The position numbers and the translations under genes are program-made. A stretch of DNA of 50,912 nt from Chthonomonas sp. UBA2387 (GTDB taxonomy: Bacteria; Armatimonadota; Fimbriimonadia; Fimbriimonadales; Fimbriimonadaceae), in assembly GCA_002343445.1 (NCBI GenBank), contig DDSP01000068.1:672-51583 (forward strand). The letters are read 5' to 3'. The stretch's first letter is position 1; the number at the start of each line of letters is the position of its first letter. The notes beneath the pieces were generated by a model. It worked only from the letters and a program-made list of their open reading frames with translations, was not told where the DNA came from and did not search any database. Positions 26,309 through 34,441 of the stretch are shown here, one piece after another.

Positions 26309-27112
26309 ATGAAACTCACCCGACTGACCATTTTGTCCATCGGCCTGTTCCTTGGCCTCACTGCGGTCGCGTTCTTCGTGTTCCAGCACGTGCTTCCGAA
26401 CATCGAAGAGACCCGCAACTACCGCGAGAACGCTCAGGCCCTCCGCGCGGAGATCAATAAGAGCGGCATGGCCAAGCAGCGTGTCGAGGACGCGGTGACG
26501 CTCATCGGCGAGAAGGCCGACGAGTGGAACGCGATTATGGCGCGGCATTCGCTGCCCGGTTCGCTCGCTGCGGGAGGCATCGATCTCGCCGTCAACGAGT
26601 ATCAGCTCACGGTGGACGCGCGACGCTTCCGCAACAGCGTGCAGTCGCAACTCAACCGACAACTGAAGTACGGTGGCGTGCAAGTGATCGGCCCCGAAAT
26701 CCCCATGCCGACCGACGATGCGGCCTCGGTGCTGGCCAGCTACTTCAACTACTCGTCGTTCGGGTTCCCCGCCGTTCTCTACAACCTGGGTCAGGTGACG
26801 GTGACGGGCACGTTCGACCAGATCATGACGCACGTGCGCGGTTGGAGCAACATGCCCAACTTCCTCGCAGTGGCGGACGGCCTGCAGATCAGCGGCACCT
26901 CGCCCAACATGACGGGTACGTACAATCTCACCATCGTCGGCTTCATCCAGAGCGAGCGCGTCTTCCCGCCCATCGGTGGCGGCGGAGGCGCAGCACCGGC
27001 TGCGACGGGAGCCACCACCCCCGGCGGCCCCCCAGCGGGCGTCAACGTACCGGGTGTTCCCCCCGGTCAAGTCCCCGGCCGAGGTGGCGTCGGACGCGAT
27101 GAAGAGGAGTAA
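26309..27112 (+). CDS. pilO: Type IV pilus assembly protein PilO
   Basis: PilO partners PilN in the inner-membrane alignment complex between the cytoplasmic motor and the secretin. The 267-residue product starts with a single membrane helix (LTILSIGLFLGLTAVAFFVF), followed by a coiled coil (residues about 30-70) and a periplasmic domain with the usual late strand VTVTGTFDQIMTHV and a closing strand in the segment TYNLTIVGFI. The C-terminal 40 or so residues are Gly/Pro-rich and end in an acidic GRDEEE. ATG 26309 has an AGG-rich Shine-Dalgarno region just upstream and lies four bases after the pilN stop. A longer frame from 26156 would run through pilN and is not credible. Confidence 0.88.
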   Translation: MKLTRLTILSIGLFLGLTAVAFFVFQHVLPNIEETRNYRENAQALRAEINKSGMAKQRVEDAVTLIGEKADEWNAIMARHSLPGSLAAGGIDLAVNEYQLTVDARRFRNSVQSQLNRQLKYGGVQVIGPEIPMPTDDAASVLASYFNYSSFGFPAVLYNLGQVTVTGTFDQIMTHVRGWSNMPNFLAVADGLQISGTSPNMTGTYNLTIVGFIQSERVFPPIGGGGGAAPAATGATTPGGPPAGVNVPGVPPGQVPGRGGVGRDEEE

Positions 27113-27122
27113 GAGCAGCCCA

Positions 27123-27854
27123 ATGAGAACCCACGTTTCTGCCATCAACAAGCTGCGGAGCCTCCGGTCGTTCGCACGCATCGCCGTTGCGCCAATGGCG
27201 CTTGCTCTACTGGTTGCGGGTTGCGACCTCGGTCCCGAAGACGACGGTCAGGCGACGGTTACTCCGATCGGCGCCGAACTCACGGACTACACGCCGCCCA
27301 TCAACGTGGGCAAGCCGGTCGCTCCCGATCCCGCTCTGGCGATGGATCTGCTGGCGCAGATCGAAAACACGCCCGTGCCGTCCCGAAACGATCCGTTCTC
27401 GCTTCTCGGGGTCGAAAGGAGCTACGAGGCGCAGCAGTCCTCGATGCGGCTCATGTCCGGCATGGGCTTCCGAGGCTTTACTCCCGAAGAGGAAGAAGCA
27501 ACCGAGCCGATTCCGGTGAACGAGCCGCAGCCGTATCGACGTCTGGCAGGCATTCTGGTCGGCGAGACGGTGATCGGCATCCTGGAGGCCGACGACCAAT
27601 CGTCCTCGATCCTCATCCGTCCGGGCATGGACATTCCCGGAACGCCTTGGAAGGTAAAGTCCATCGACATGGACAAAGCGGTGCTGATCCGCGTCGGCCA
27701 ACCGAACGTCTTGCCTCAGCAGGTGACGGTTCGGTTGGAAAGCCGACCGGGCGGCGTAACCACCCCCACCGTCCCCGGACGGCCAGGCACGCCCGGTCGC
27801 CCCGGCGATGCCGGCGGCCGAAACGGCGGCGCGGGACGATTCGACGATATCTGA
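27123..27854 (+). CDS. pilP: PilP-like lipoprotein of the pilus alignment complex
   Basis: PilP is an inner-membrane lipoprotein that bridges PilNO to the periplasmic domains of the secretin PilQ. The 243-residue product has a signal ending in a lipobox, LLVAGC, with Cys34 as the lipidated residue. A disordered Pro-rich linker includes a segment around SRNDPFSLLG, similar to the 'RDPF' motif of PilP/GspC homology regions. A small beta domain follows (residues about 130-210; YRRLAGILVGETVIGILE, then KSIDMDKAVLIRVG), the pattern of the PilP/GspC HR domain. The C-terminus is a Gly/Pro/Arg-rich tail (PGRPGTPGRPGDAGG). It starts ten bases after pilO with AGAGGAG overlapping the pilO end. Confidence 0.82.
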   Translation: MRTHVSAINKLRSLRSFARIAVAPMALALLVAGCDLGPEDDGQATVTPIGAELTDYTPPINVGKPVAPDPALAMDLLAQIENTPVPSRNDPFSLLGVERSYEAQQSSMRLMSGMGFRGFTPEEEEATEPIPVNEPQPYRRLAGILVGETVIGILEADDQSSSILIRPGMDIPGTPWKVKSIDMDKAVLIRVGQPNVLPQQVTVRLESRPGGVTTPTVPGRPGTPGRPGDAGGRNGGAGRFDDI

Positions 27855-27903
27855 CGTAACGAAGAAACGATCCAAACATCTGACACAACAGAGGTTGAAA
27901 CAC

Positions 27904-28536
27904 ATGAAGACCCTTGTCAAACTCTGCACACTTGGCTCCCTGGCGATCAGCTTGATGGCTGTCGCTCCGAGCGCCATGGCGCAAAACGATCCGAGCAACA
28001 CGCGCATTCCGTCCCTGGAACTCAACCAGGCCGACGTGCGCGACGCTCTCTCGACCCTCTTCAACAACGTGAAGGACGTTTCTTACATGGTCGCGCCCGA
28101 CGTCGTCGGCGTGGTGACCGCCCGTCTGAAAGACGTCACGTTCGAGACCGCGTTGCGGAACATTCTCCAGCAGGTCAACGCCACGTACCGCGTCGAAGGC
28201 GGCGTGTACCAGATCCTGCTCAAAGAAGTCCCCAACGTGACCGGCGGCACCACGACTCCTGACCTGCCGACGACGACCACCGACAACAAGGTCACGTTGC
28301 GCATCAAGATTCGCAGCTCCGACCCGGCCTACATCATCGGTATGCTCAACGGCAGCTTCCAGCCCGGCACCCCTCCTGAGATCAGCGCGATGCAAGGCGG
28401 CGGCATGATGGGCGGCATGGGCGGCATGGGCGGCTTCGGCGGCGGCATGGGCGGCGGTTTCGGCGGCGGTATGGGCGGTCGATCCGGCGGCTTTGGCGGC
28501 GGTATGGGCGGCGGAAGAGGCGGCCGCGGATTTTAG
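27904..28536 (+). CDS. Stand-alone STN/secretin-N domain protein with Gly/Met-rich tail
   Basis: The 210-residue product has a signal peptide (residues 1-26, ending SAMAQ). Residues about 38-95 read like the secretin/TonB short N-terminal (STN) domain: LELNQADVRDALSTLFN, then VTARLKDVTFETALRNILQ and YRVEGGVYQIL. This is the same pattern as the N-terminus of the PilQ gene next to it. There is no secretin channel domain. From about residue 160 it is nearly pure Gly with Met, Phe and Arg. AGAGG about nine bases upstream supports ATG 27904. It may be a periplasmic partner or adaptor of PilQ, or a duplicated N-terminal domain; I know of no characterised stand-alone equivalent in T4P operons. Confidence 0.75.
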   Translation: MKTLVKLCTLGSLAISLMAVAPSAMAQNDPSNTRIPSLELNQADVRDALSTLFNNVKDVSYMVAPDVVGVVTARLKDVTFETALRNILQQVNATYRVEGGVYQILLKEVPNVTGGTTTPDLPTTTTDNKVTLRIKIRSSDPAYIIGMLNGSFQPGTPPEISAMQGGGMMGGMGGMGGFGGGMGGGFGGGMGGRSGGFGGGMGGGRGGRGF

Positions 28537-28553
28537 GCTAAACTAGACACGCC

Positions 28554-28588
28554 GGAGACGGACGGTTTGCGGAAGACCGTCCGTCTCC
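28554..28588. terminator. Perfect 12-bp hairpin between the STN gene and pilQ
   Basis: GGAGACGGACGG (28554-28565) pairs perfectly with 28577-28588 across an 11-base loop. It stands 18 bases after the STN gene stop and 53 bases before the pilQ start. No T-run follows, so it is more likely to set mRNA processing or stability, or partial termination, between the two genes than to be a full stop. Confidence 0.5.
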
Positions 28589-28641
28589 CAATGTCACTGA
28601 CAAACACAACAGGAAATACGAGGGTGAAGGAGCTTCGAAAT

Positions 28642-30273
28642 ATGCGATTCGGATGGAACCGGCTGGCTTTGGCGCTCGCCGTCTCAGGGATGAGTCTTTC
28701 TGCGGCGCCGGCTTTTGCGCAGACCACGGTTGAGGACCTCAGGGTCGATGTCAACCTGCGGGATGCGGAACTGCTTGCGGCTACGCGATTGCTCACCGAA
28801 CTCACTGGCTTGCAGTTCGCGATCAAACCGAGCGAGCAACCGTTTCAGCGCATCAATCTGTCGCTGAAGGGTGCGCGACCGGAAGACGCGATCCGCTACG
28901 TTTGCATTGCAGCAGGCGCCTCGTTCTCGCGAGACGAGAACGGCGTGTACATCCTGTCGTGGGGCAAACTCGACGAGCAACCCGCGACCCCCAAGTTCCC
29001 CAATGTGGAAGTGCCCAAGCTGGTGCAACGCATCCACATCCTCAAGGGCGACTGCCGCGACATCTACGATCAGATCGTGTTCGGCCAGGTGCCGGACCCG
29101 ATGCGCGGTTGGGACGAACTGTTCCGATACAGGCAACGCATGGAATCGCGGATGACGCCCTCCATCAAGAATCCCAGTCAGTTCGTCAACCAGCAACTTT
29201 CCCCGTTCTATCAGCCGATGCCCACCAACAACCTCCCCGCGACCAGCGGCGAGTCGGGCAACGACATTCGCCTTCCTGGTGAAGCAGCCGGTCAAGCCGA
29301 AGGATTCGGCGGCGTCGGCGGCCCCACGGGTGGACGTGGCGGCATGGGTCAGCCCGGCGGCGGCCAAGGCGGCCCCGGCGGCGGAATCGGTGGCGGTCTT
29401 CAGGGTGGCGGCAACGGTGTCCTGCAGGGCGGTACGGGACTGGTGCCCACGGGCATCGACTTCGTCTACTTCGACCCTGCAACGAACGACCTGATCGCTC
29501 GCGGCACCGAAGAGGCCATCCAGCAACTCCAGCAACTCGTCCAGCTCTTCGACCGCGCTCCGCGCCAAGTCCAAGTCAAAGTTGAGTTCATCACCACGTC
29601 GTCCTCGGTCAGCAAGTCGCTCGGTTTCGACTGGCTGTACGAGCGCGGAACGGTCTTCCTGGGCAACCGGCCCGGTTCGTTCGCACGCTCTGGCGACCCG
29701 TTCTTCCTGAACTACGCGACCGGCAACGTGACGGCTCGCGTTCGAGCCCTCCTGCAAGAAGGCTTTGGCAAGGTCGTCAACGCTCCGATGGTGCGCACGC
29801 TGAACAATCAGCCTGCGTTCGTCGGCGCTCAGACCGTGACCACGATCTTCACGAACCAGGTCGTCTCCAACACGGGCGGTCAGGTCATCGTCGTGCCCCA
29901 GATCAACCAGATCCAAATCTCGACGCAGCTGACGGTCACGCCGCGCATCAACGACGACGACACGATCACGATGTTCCTGCAGCCGCAGATCTCTGACTTT
30001 GGTCAGATTCGTCGTGGCCCAGATGGTCAGGAAGTTCCCGACCAGCTGTCGCAGTTCGTCTCCGTCGTCGCCCGCGTCAAGAACGGCGAGACGATCGCTC
30101 TCGGCGGCATCACGCGAAACCAGGACGTTGGAACGCACACGCGCTTCCCGATCCTCGGCGACCTGCCGGTCATCGGCCAGTTCTTCCGCCAGAAGACTCA
30201 GGAGAAGAACCTGACCGAGCTGTTGATCTTCGTCACTCCGGTCATCCTCTCCGAGGACGAGACCGGCGGCTAG
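28642..30273 (+). CDS. pilQ: Type IV pilus secretin PilQ (GspD-like)
   Basis: PilQ forms the outer-membrane channel through which the pilus or pseudopilus passes. The 543-residue product has a signal peptide ending APAFAQ, an STN domain (residues about 32-95, VDVNLRDAELLAATRLLTEL), further N-domains to about residue 210, a Gly-rich linker (about 216-262), and the secretin domain to the end. Visible signature parts are LTVTPRINDDDTITMFLQP, IALGGITRNQDV and the terminal FPILGDLPVIGQFFR followed by ELLIFVTPVIL. I chose ATG 28642 because AAGGAG lies nine bases upstream and the signal peptide begins there; ATG 28567 would put the hairpin's 3' arm inside the gene. It ends 21 bases before a strong terminator. 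Confidence 0.94.
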   Translation: MRFGWNRLALALAVSGMSLSAAPAFAQTTVEDLRVDVNLRDAELLAATRLLTELTGLQFAIKPSEQPFQRINLSLKGARPEDAIRYVCIAAGASFSRDENGVYILSWGKLDEQPATPKFPNVEVPKLVQRIHILKGDCRDIYDQIVFGQVPDPMRGWDELFRYRQRMESRMTPSIKNPSQFVNQQLSPFYQPMPTNNLPATSGESGNDIRLPGEAAGQAEGFGGVGGPTGGRGGMGQPGGGQGGPGGGIGGGLQGGGNGVLQGGTGLVPTGIDFVYFDPATNDLIARGTEEAIQQLQQLVQLFDRAPRQVQVKVEFITTSSSVSKSLGFDWLYERGTVFLGNRPGSFARSGDPFFLNYATGNVTARVRALLQEGFGKVVNAPMVRTLNNQPAFVGAQTVTTIFTNQVVSNTGGQVIVVPQINQIQISTQLTVTPRINDDDTITMFLQPQISDFGQIRRGPDGQEVPDQLSQFVSVVARVKNGETIALGGITRNQDVGTHTRFPILGDLPVIGQFFRQKTQEKNLTELLIFVTPVILSEDETGG

Positions 30274-30294
30274 TCGCAAGACTCGTCCGACCCG

Positions 30295-30326
30295 AACGGC
30301 AGGAACCCAGGGTTCCTGCCGTTTTT
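30295..30326 (+). terminator. Intrinsic terminator of the pilM-pilQ operon
   Basis: A perfect 13-bp stem (30295-30307 with 30311-30323, arm AACGGCAGGAACC) on a CAG loop leads directly into a T-run (30322-30326). It is the clearest Rho-independent terminator in the window. Confidence 0.9.
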
Positions 30327-30333
30327 CCTTCAA

Positions 30334-30867
30334 ATGGACCCTCGCCCTACGTCGGACCGCGCCTGGATCCTCATCGGCATGATGGGGGCGGGTAAGTCCG
30401 CCGTCGGACGCTCGCTCGCCGAGGTTACGGGGAGGAAGTTCGTGGACACCGATCAGTTGGTCCAGCGCCGGGTGTGTCATTCGATCCCCAACATCTTCCG
30501 CATCTACGGCGAGGAAGCGTTCCGCTCGCACGAGACAGCCGTCCTCAAGTCCCTCCGCGCCGAGCCTTCGATCGTTTCGACCGGGGGTGGGATCGTGCTA
30601 CGCGAGGCCAACTGGGAGGAACTGCGCCGCCTCGGCCCGATCGCCTATCTCCGCTCGTCGCTCCCTAACCTCCTCCACAGGCTCCAGAACAGCCAGAAGA
30701 AGCGCCCCTTGCTTGAATCCGAGGACTGGGAGACGCGCGTCGAGACGATCCTCGAGGCACGGAAACCCCTCTACGAACAAGCGGATATCATTCTCGATGT
30801 GGACGACCTCGAAATCCAGGAAGCGGCCCGCGAACTGGCGACCCGATTTGCAGCATGGACATCGTAG
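30334..30867 (+). CDS. aroK: Shikimate kinase
   Basis: AroK phosphorylates shikimate at the 3-position with ATP in the chorismate pathway. The 177-residue length is typical. The Walker A loop is GMMGAGKSAVGRSLA, followed by FVDTD (the shikimate-binding DxD region), FRIYGEEAFR, and the STGGGIVLRE loop; Arg in KKRPLLE belongs to the lid. The start lies only eight bases after the terminator T-run, so there is no room for a separate downstream promoter. Its end overlaps aroB by 13 bases, the usual aroK-aroB coupling. Confidence 0.95.
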   Translation: MDPRPTSDRAWILIGMMGAGKSAVGRSLAEVTGRKFVDTDQLVQRRVCHSIPNIFRIYGEEAFRSHETAVLKSLRAEPSIVSTGGGIVLREANWEELRRLGPIAYLRSSLPNLLHRLQNSQKKRPLLESEDWETRVETILEARKPLYEQADIILDVDDLEIQEAARELATRFAAWTS

Positions 30868-31859
30868 CAACCCTGGGAACCGAGAAGACGACCATTCACC
30901 TGACGTCTGTCCAGGTCGTGCAGGACCTCCTTCCCCAGAACGCAGTCCTGGTGACCGACGAGAACGTGGCTGCGGCATGGCCCGCATTCGCCGATACCCG
31001 CAAGACCATCGTGGTTCCACCCGGAGAGGGCAGCAAGCGTATCCCCACGTTCGAGCGTGTCCTTGAGTCGCTCGCCGAAGCCGGGGCCGATCGTTCGACG
31101 CCGGTCGTGGCATGGGGAGGAGGCGTGGTGGGCGATCTGGCGGGCTTCGCGGCCGGTAGCTACATGCGAGGCGTTCCCCTCATCCAAGTGCCCACCAGCC
31201 TTCTAGCTATGGTGGACTCTTCCGTCGGAGGCAAGGTGGGAATTGACCTCGCCGCCGGGAAGAACCTGGCTGGAGCCTTCGTAGCGCCCAAGGACGTGTA
31301 CGTGGCGACCGAGTTCCTCGCCACGCTGCCGGAACGCGAGTTCCGGGCCGGCATGGCCGAGGTCATCAAGTACGGCTTCATCATGGACGCCCCGTTGCTC
31401 GACACCCTTGGCGGCGACCTCCAGCCCTTGGTGGCCCGCTGCATCGCCCTCAAGGTGCGGGTGGTGGACGAAGACCCTTACGAGACCCTGGGGCGAAGGG
31501 CGATCCTCAACTTCGGTCACACGGTGGGCCATGCCATCGAGCACGCCACCGGATACGGCCCCGTGCTGCATGGGGAGGCCGTGGCGATCGGCATGGTCGT
31601 GGAGTCGCGGCTGGCCCACCTCCTCGGCCTCGCCCGCGAGGAACTGTCGAGCGAAGTCGAGCGTGTGCTGGCCCAACACGGGCTTCCGACCCGCATCCCC
31701 GAGGGACTGACTCCCGAACAACTGCTCGCAGCCATGCGGCGGGACAAGAAGGCGAAGGCCGGACGCCTGGGCTTTAGTCTCGTTTCCGAGCCTGGGAAGT
31801 GTACACTTGTCCGGAACGTCCCCGAAGAGGCGGTGCTTCGGGCATTGTCGAACTCATGA
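30855..31859 (+). CDS. aroB: 3-Dehydroquinate synthase
   Basis: AroB converts DAHP to 3-dehydroquinate, using NAD and a divalent metal. The 334-residue product (a little short for the family) shows the NAD-binding GGGVVGDLAGFAAGSYMRG, the substrate region PTSLLAMVDSSVGGKVGID, and the metal ligands in AEVIKYG and FGHTVGHAIEH. The start, GCATGGACATC, lies inside the 3' end of aroK. The stop overlaps the next gene's ATG by four bases. Confidence 0.96.
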   Translation: MDIVATLGTEKTTIHLTSVQVVQDLLPQNAVLVTDENVAAAWPAFADTRKTIVVPPGEGSKRIPTFERVLESLAEAGADRSTPVVAWGGGVVGDLAGFAAGSYMRGVPLIQVPTSLLAMVDSSVGGKVGIDLAAGKNLAGAFVAPKDVYVATEFLATLPEREFRAGMAEVIKYGFIMDAPLLDTLGGDLQPLVARCIALKVRVVDEDPYETLGRRAILNFGHTVGHAIEHATGYGPVLHGEAVAIGMVVESRLAHLLGLAREELSSEVERVLAQHGLPTRIPEGLTPEQLLAAMRRDKKAKAGRLGFSLVSEPGKCTLVRNVPEEAVLRALSNS

Positions 31860-32068
31860 GACTTCTGAGAGACGGTGTCGCGATGATCGGTACCCTGGCT
31901 TTGTCCGTGGGGTATTTCGCCAGCCAGCGCGCGGCTCTGGATGGGCAAGCCCCTGCCTATGCGGCGGCCGTGGATGTGCCGTCCGTTCGAATGGCGGCCA
32001 CCGTTCTCTTCCTCGTACTCGTCATCTTGGCCGTGGTTCGAAACAAGAACGAGGAGCAAGGAGCCTGA
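31856..32068 (+). CDS. Small membrane protein of unknown function
   Basis: The 70-residue product has two hydrophobic helices (MIGTLALSVGYFAS and VRMAATVLFLVLVILAVV) with a short soluble loop between and a charged C-terminus (RNKNEEQGA). The ATGA overlap with aroB and the tight spacing to the next gene (four bases) make it part of the operon. No family is recognised. Its position just before a membrane-anchored PASTA protein could suggest a helper role, but nothing in the sequence proves it. Confidence 0.6.
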   Translation: MRLLRDGVAMIGTLALSVGYFASQRAALDGQAPAYAAAVDVPSVRMAATVLFLVLVILAVVRNKNEEQGA

Positions 32069-32072
32069 ACCG

Positions 32073-33788
32073 ATGGTCGGCTCGATCCTCCGCATTCGGT
32101 ACGAACTGACCCAAGCGCTCGACGAGGGTCCGATCTTCACCACCTTCCTGGCGAACGATCGGCAAACGGCGCAGCAAGTGTCGGTCCGCCTGTTTCGCAG
32201 TCCCTATTCCGAAGAGCCCGCGTTCATCGAAGCCGTCCGCAAACAGGTCGAGATCGCAAAGACCGCTCAGCACCCGGGGTTGGAACGCATCTTCGAGGTG
32301 GACATCCACGACGGCCAGCCGTACTGTGTGGGCGAGGCCAGTTTGGGCACGCGTCTCGACGTGCGCATTCGAAAACTCGCCCCGTTCAGTGTCCCGCTCG
32401 CCGTTTCGACGGCGGTGGACCTGTGCGAAGCTTTGGCGTCCCTTCACCGGCTCGCCTTGGTCCATGGCGACGTAGGGGCCCACAACATCGTCATCCGCTC
32501 GGACAATGCGCTCAAGCTGCAGATGGCCTGCATCTGGGAGGCGTACTCCGAATCGGGCACGGCAGGTTCGGCGGTGCTCCGCCAGATGACCACGTACCTA
32601 GCGCCGGAAATCTGCGCGGGGCAGATGCCCAGCCGCGCATCGGACGTCTATGCCGTCGGCATCCTCATGTTCGAGATGCTCACGGGCAAGCACCCCTACG
32701 TCGGCGAGACGCCCGTGGCGACGGCGATGAAGCACGCCAGCGCTCCCGTTCCGGATGTCGGCTTGTTCAACAAGACCGTTCCACCGGCTCTCTCGGACCT
32801 GGTGCGCCGCTGCATGGCCAAGGACCCCCAAGAGCGGCCGCAAGATGCCTCCGAACTTCTGGCCGAGTTGCGGACATTCCAAGATGCCCTTCGATTCGGC
32901 AAGCCGATCGCAGCGCCACCCACCCGAACGGCCAAGGCTCGCGAGGAAGGCGTCGCCCCGCGCATGACGGCGGCCCGGCCCGAGCGGGGCCGACGCAACA
33001 AGGAACTCGATGTGAGCGACACGGGAATCCCAGGCTTTCTCAAGGGGGCCATCCTCTTCTTTGCGGCCCTCATCCTGGGCATGGTCGCCATGTTCGTGGT
33101 CTTCAACGTGAAGAAACCCGCCCAGGTCAAGGTGCCCGAACTGCGCGGCATGGGCTTGACCGAGGCCGACGAGACGTTGAAGAAGATCGGCCTGTCGTTG
33201 CGCGTGGCGCAACGCGAGACAAGCGAGGACGTCCCCCGCGACCACATCATCGACATGAACCCCAAGCCAACGCAGACGGTGTTCGAAGGGGCTCAGATCA
33301 ACGTGCGGGTCAGTCGCGGTTCGCAGTACGTCGTCGTCCCGGACTTGGCCAACTACCGACTGGAGGACGCCCGCTCGCTGCTCGCCACGATGGACCTGGA
33401 ACTCGACGCGCAAGTGCTCCGCAAACCGAGCGATCAGCCCGAAGGCACCATCCTGGAGCAGAACCCCGCGCCCAAGGCCCGCGTGGAACGCCTGAGCCGC
33501 ATCGCCGTCGTGGTGGCCGGACGGCAGGAGACGGCGCCCCCCGACCGCAACGCCAAGTTCATGCACGCCGTCAGTTTTGACTTGGACGACTTGGAAGAAT
33601 CGGTGGTCGTCCGGGTGGACCTCACCGATACGAGGCCGACGCGCACGGTCTACGAGGAGCGCCACAGCCCCGGAGACCGCGTGCGGTTCGAAGCGGAAGG
33701 CGTCGGCAGCATCGGCACCTTGACCGTCTACTACGATGGCATGTTGGTCATGACCGAGACGATCCACGCCAAGCGGGAGGAACCGTGA
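32073..33788 (+). CDS. PASTA-domain Ser/Thr protein kinase-like protein, probably a pseudokinase
   Basis: The 571-residue product has the layout of a PknB/PrkC-type kinase: kinase fold (residues about 10-270), basic linker, one membrane helix (about 318-345), two PASTA repeats (about 352-415 and 422-485) and a C-terminal beta domain. The kinase signature is broken. The beta-3 Lys is Arg39 (SVRLF), the glycine loop is degenerate, and the DFG Mg-binding motif is MAC at 151-153. The catalytic loop keeps HGDVGAHN (131-138), and TYLAPE and DVYAVGILMFEMLTG are intact. So ATP transfer is doubtful while the fold and the muropeptide-type extracellular sensor remain. AAGGAG nine bases upstream fixes ATG 32073. 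The gene overlaps rpe by four bases. Confidence 0.85.
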   Translation: MVGSILRIRYELTQALDEGPIFTTFLANDRQTAQQVSVRLFRSPYSEEPAFIEAVRKQVEIAKTAQHPGLERIFEVDIHDGQPYCVGEASLGTRLDVRIRKLAPFSVPLAVSTAVDLCEALASLHRLALVHGDVGAHNIVIRSDNALKLQMACIWEAYSESGTAGSAVLRQMTTYLAPEICAGQMPSRASDVYAVGILMFEMLTGKHPYVGETPVATAMKHASAPVPDVGLFNKTVPPALSDLVRRCMAKDPQERPQDASELLAELRTFQDALRFGKPIAAPPTRTAKAREEGVAPRMTAARPERGRRNKELDVSDTGIPGFLKGAILFFAALILGMVAMFVVFNVKKPAQVKVPELRGMGLTEADETLKKIGLSLRVAQRETSEDVPRDHIIDMNPKPTQTVFEGAQINVRVSRGSQYVVVPDLANYRLEDARSLLATMDLELDAQVLRKPSDQPEGTILEQNPAPKARVERLSRIAVVVAGRQETAPPDRNAKFMHAVSFDLDDLEESVVVRVDLTDTRPTRTVYEERHSPGDRVRFEAEGVGSIGTLTVYYDGMLVMTETIHAKREEP

Positions 33789-34441
33789 AGATCGAGCTCG
33801 CGCCCTCCATCCTAAGCATGGACTTTGGCCAACTGGGCGACGGTGTGCGCGAATTGGCGAGCGCCGGCGCGGATTGGATCCATCTCGACGTCATGGACGG
33901 GGTCTTCGTGCCGCCGATCACGTTCGGCGCACAGATGGCGCGGGACCTCAAGCGTCGCGCCCCCGGGGCCCGGTTCGAGGCCCACCTGATGACCGAGGCG
34001 CCAGACCACCAGTTCGATGCGTTCGTGGCTGCGGGTTGCGAGCGGATCACGTTCCAGGCCGAAGCCACGTCGCACGCCCACCGGCTGGCGCAATCGCTCC
34101 GCGACAAAGGCGTGATGGCGGGCGTTGCCATCAACCCTGGCACGCCGGCCGAGGCCGTCGAGCCTCTGCTCGATGTGGTGAATCTGGTGCTCGTGATGAC
34201 CGTAAACCCCGGCTGGGGTGGTCAGAAGTTCATCGAAACCGCGCTGGACAAGGTGCGCCGCTTGCGTTCGCTCGCGCCCCAACTCGAGATCCAAGTGGAT
34301 GGCGGCATCGACCCGACCACGCTGCCCTTGGCGCTCCAAGCGGGCGCAAACGTGTTCGTCGCAGGCAGCTACCTGCTGACCAAGCCGACGCTGACCGATG
34401 GCTTGGAGGACCTGAGACGGGCATGCGTCTGCGCCGGCTGA
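33785..34441 (+). CDS. rpe: Ribulose-phosphate 3-epimerase
   Basis: Rpe interconverts ribulose 5-phosphate and xylulose 5-phosphate. The 218-residue TIM-barrel protein shows the family marks LAPSILSMDFG, IHLDVMDGVFVPPITFG (metal His and Asp), HLMTEAP, VMTVNPGWGGQKF and IQVDGGI. It begins with GTG 33785 in a GTGA overlap with the pseudokinase stop. It supplies or uses ribulose 5-phosphate, one of the precursors for riboflavin, and ribD lies nearby in the same operon. Confidence 0.97.
   Translation: MKIELAPSILSMDFGQLGDGVRELASAGADWIHLDVMDGVFVPPITFGAQMARDLKRRAPGARFEAHLMTEAPDHQFDAFVAAGCERITFQAEATSHAHRLAQSLRDKGVMAGVAINPGTPAEAVEPLLDVVNLVLVMTVNPGWGGQKFIETALDKVRRLRSLAPQLEIQVDGGIDPTTLPLALQAGANVFVAGSYLLTKPTLTDGLEDLRRACVCAG

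Noticed and set aside
32073..33788. Active PknB-type kinase
   Set aside because: The beta-3 Lys and the DFG Asp are both replaced, so I describe it as a probable pseudokinase.
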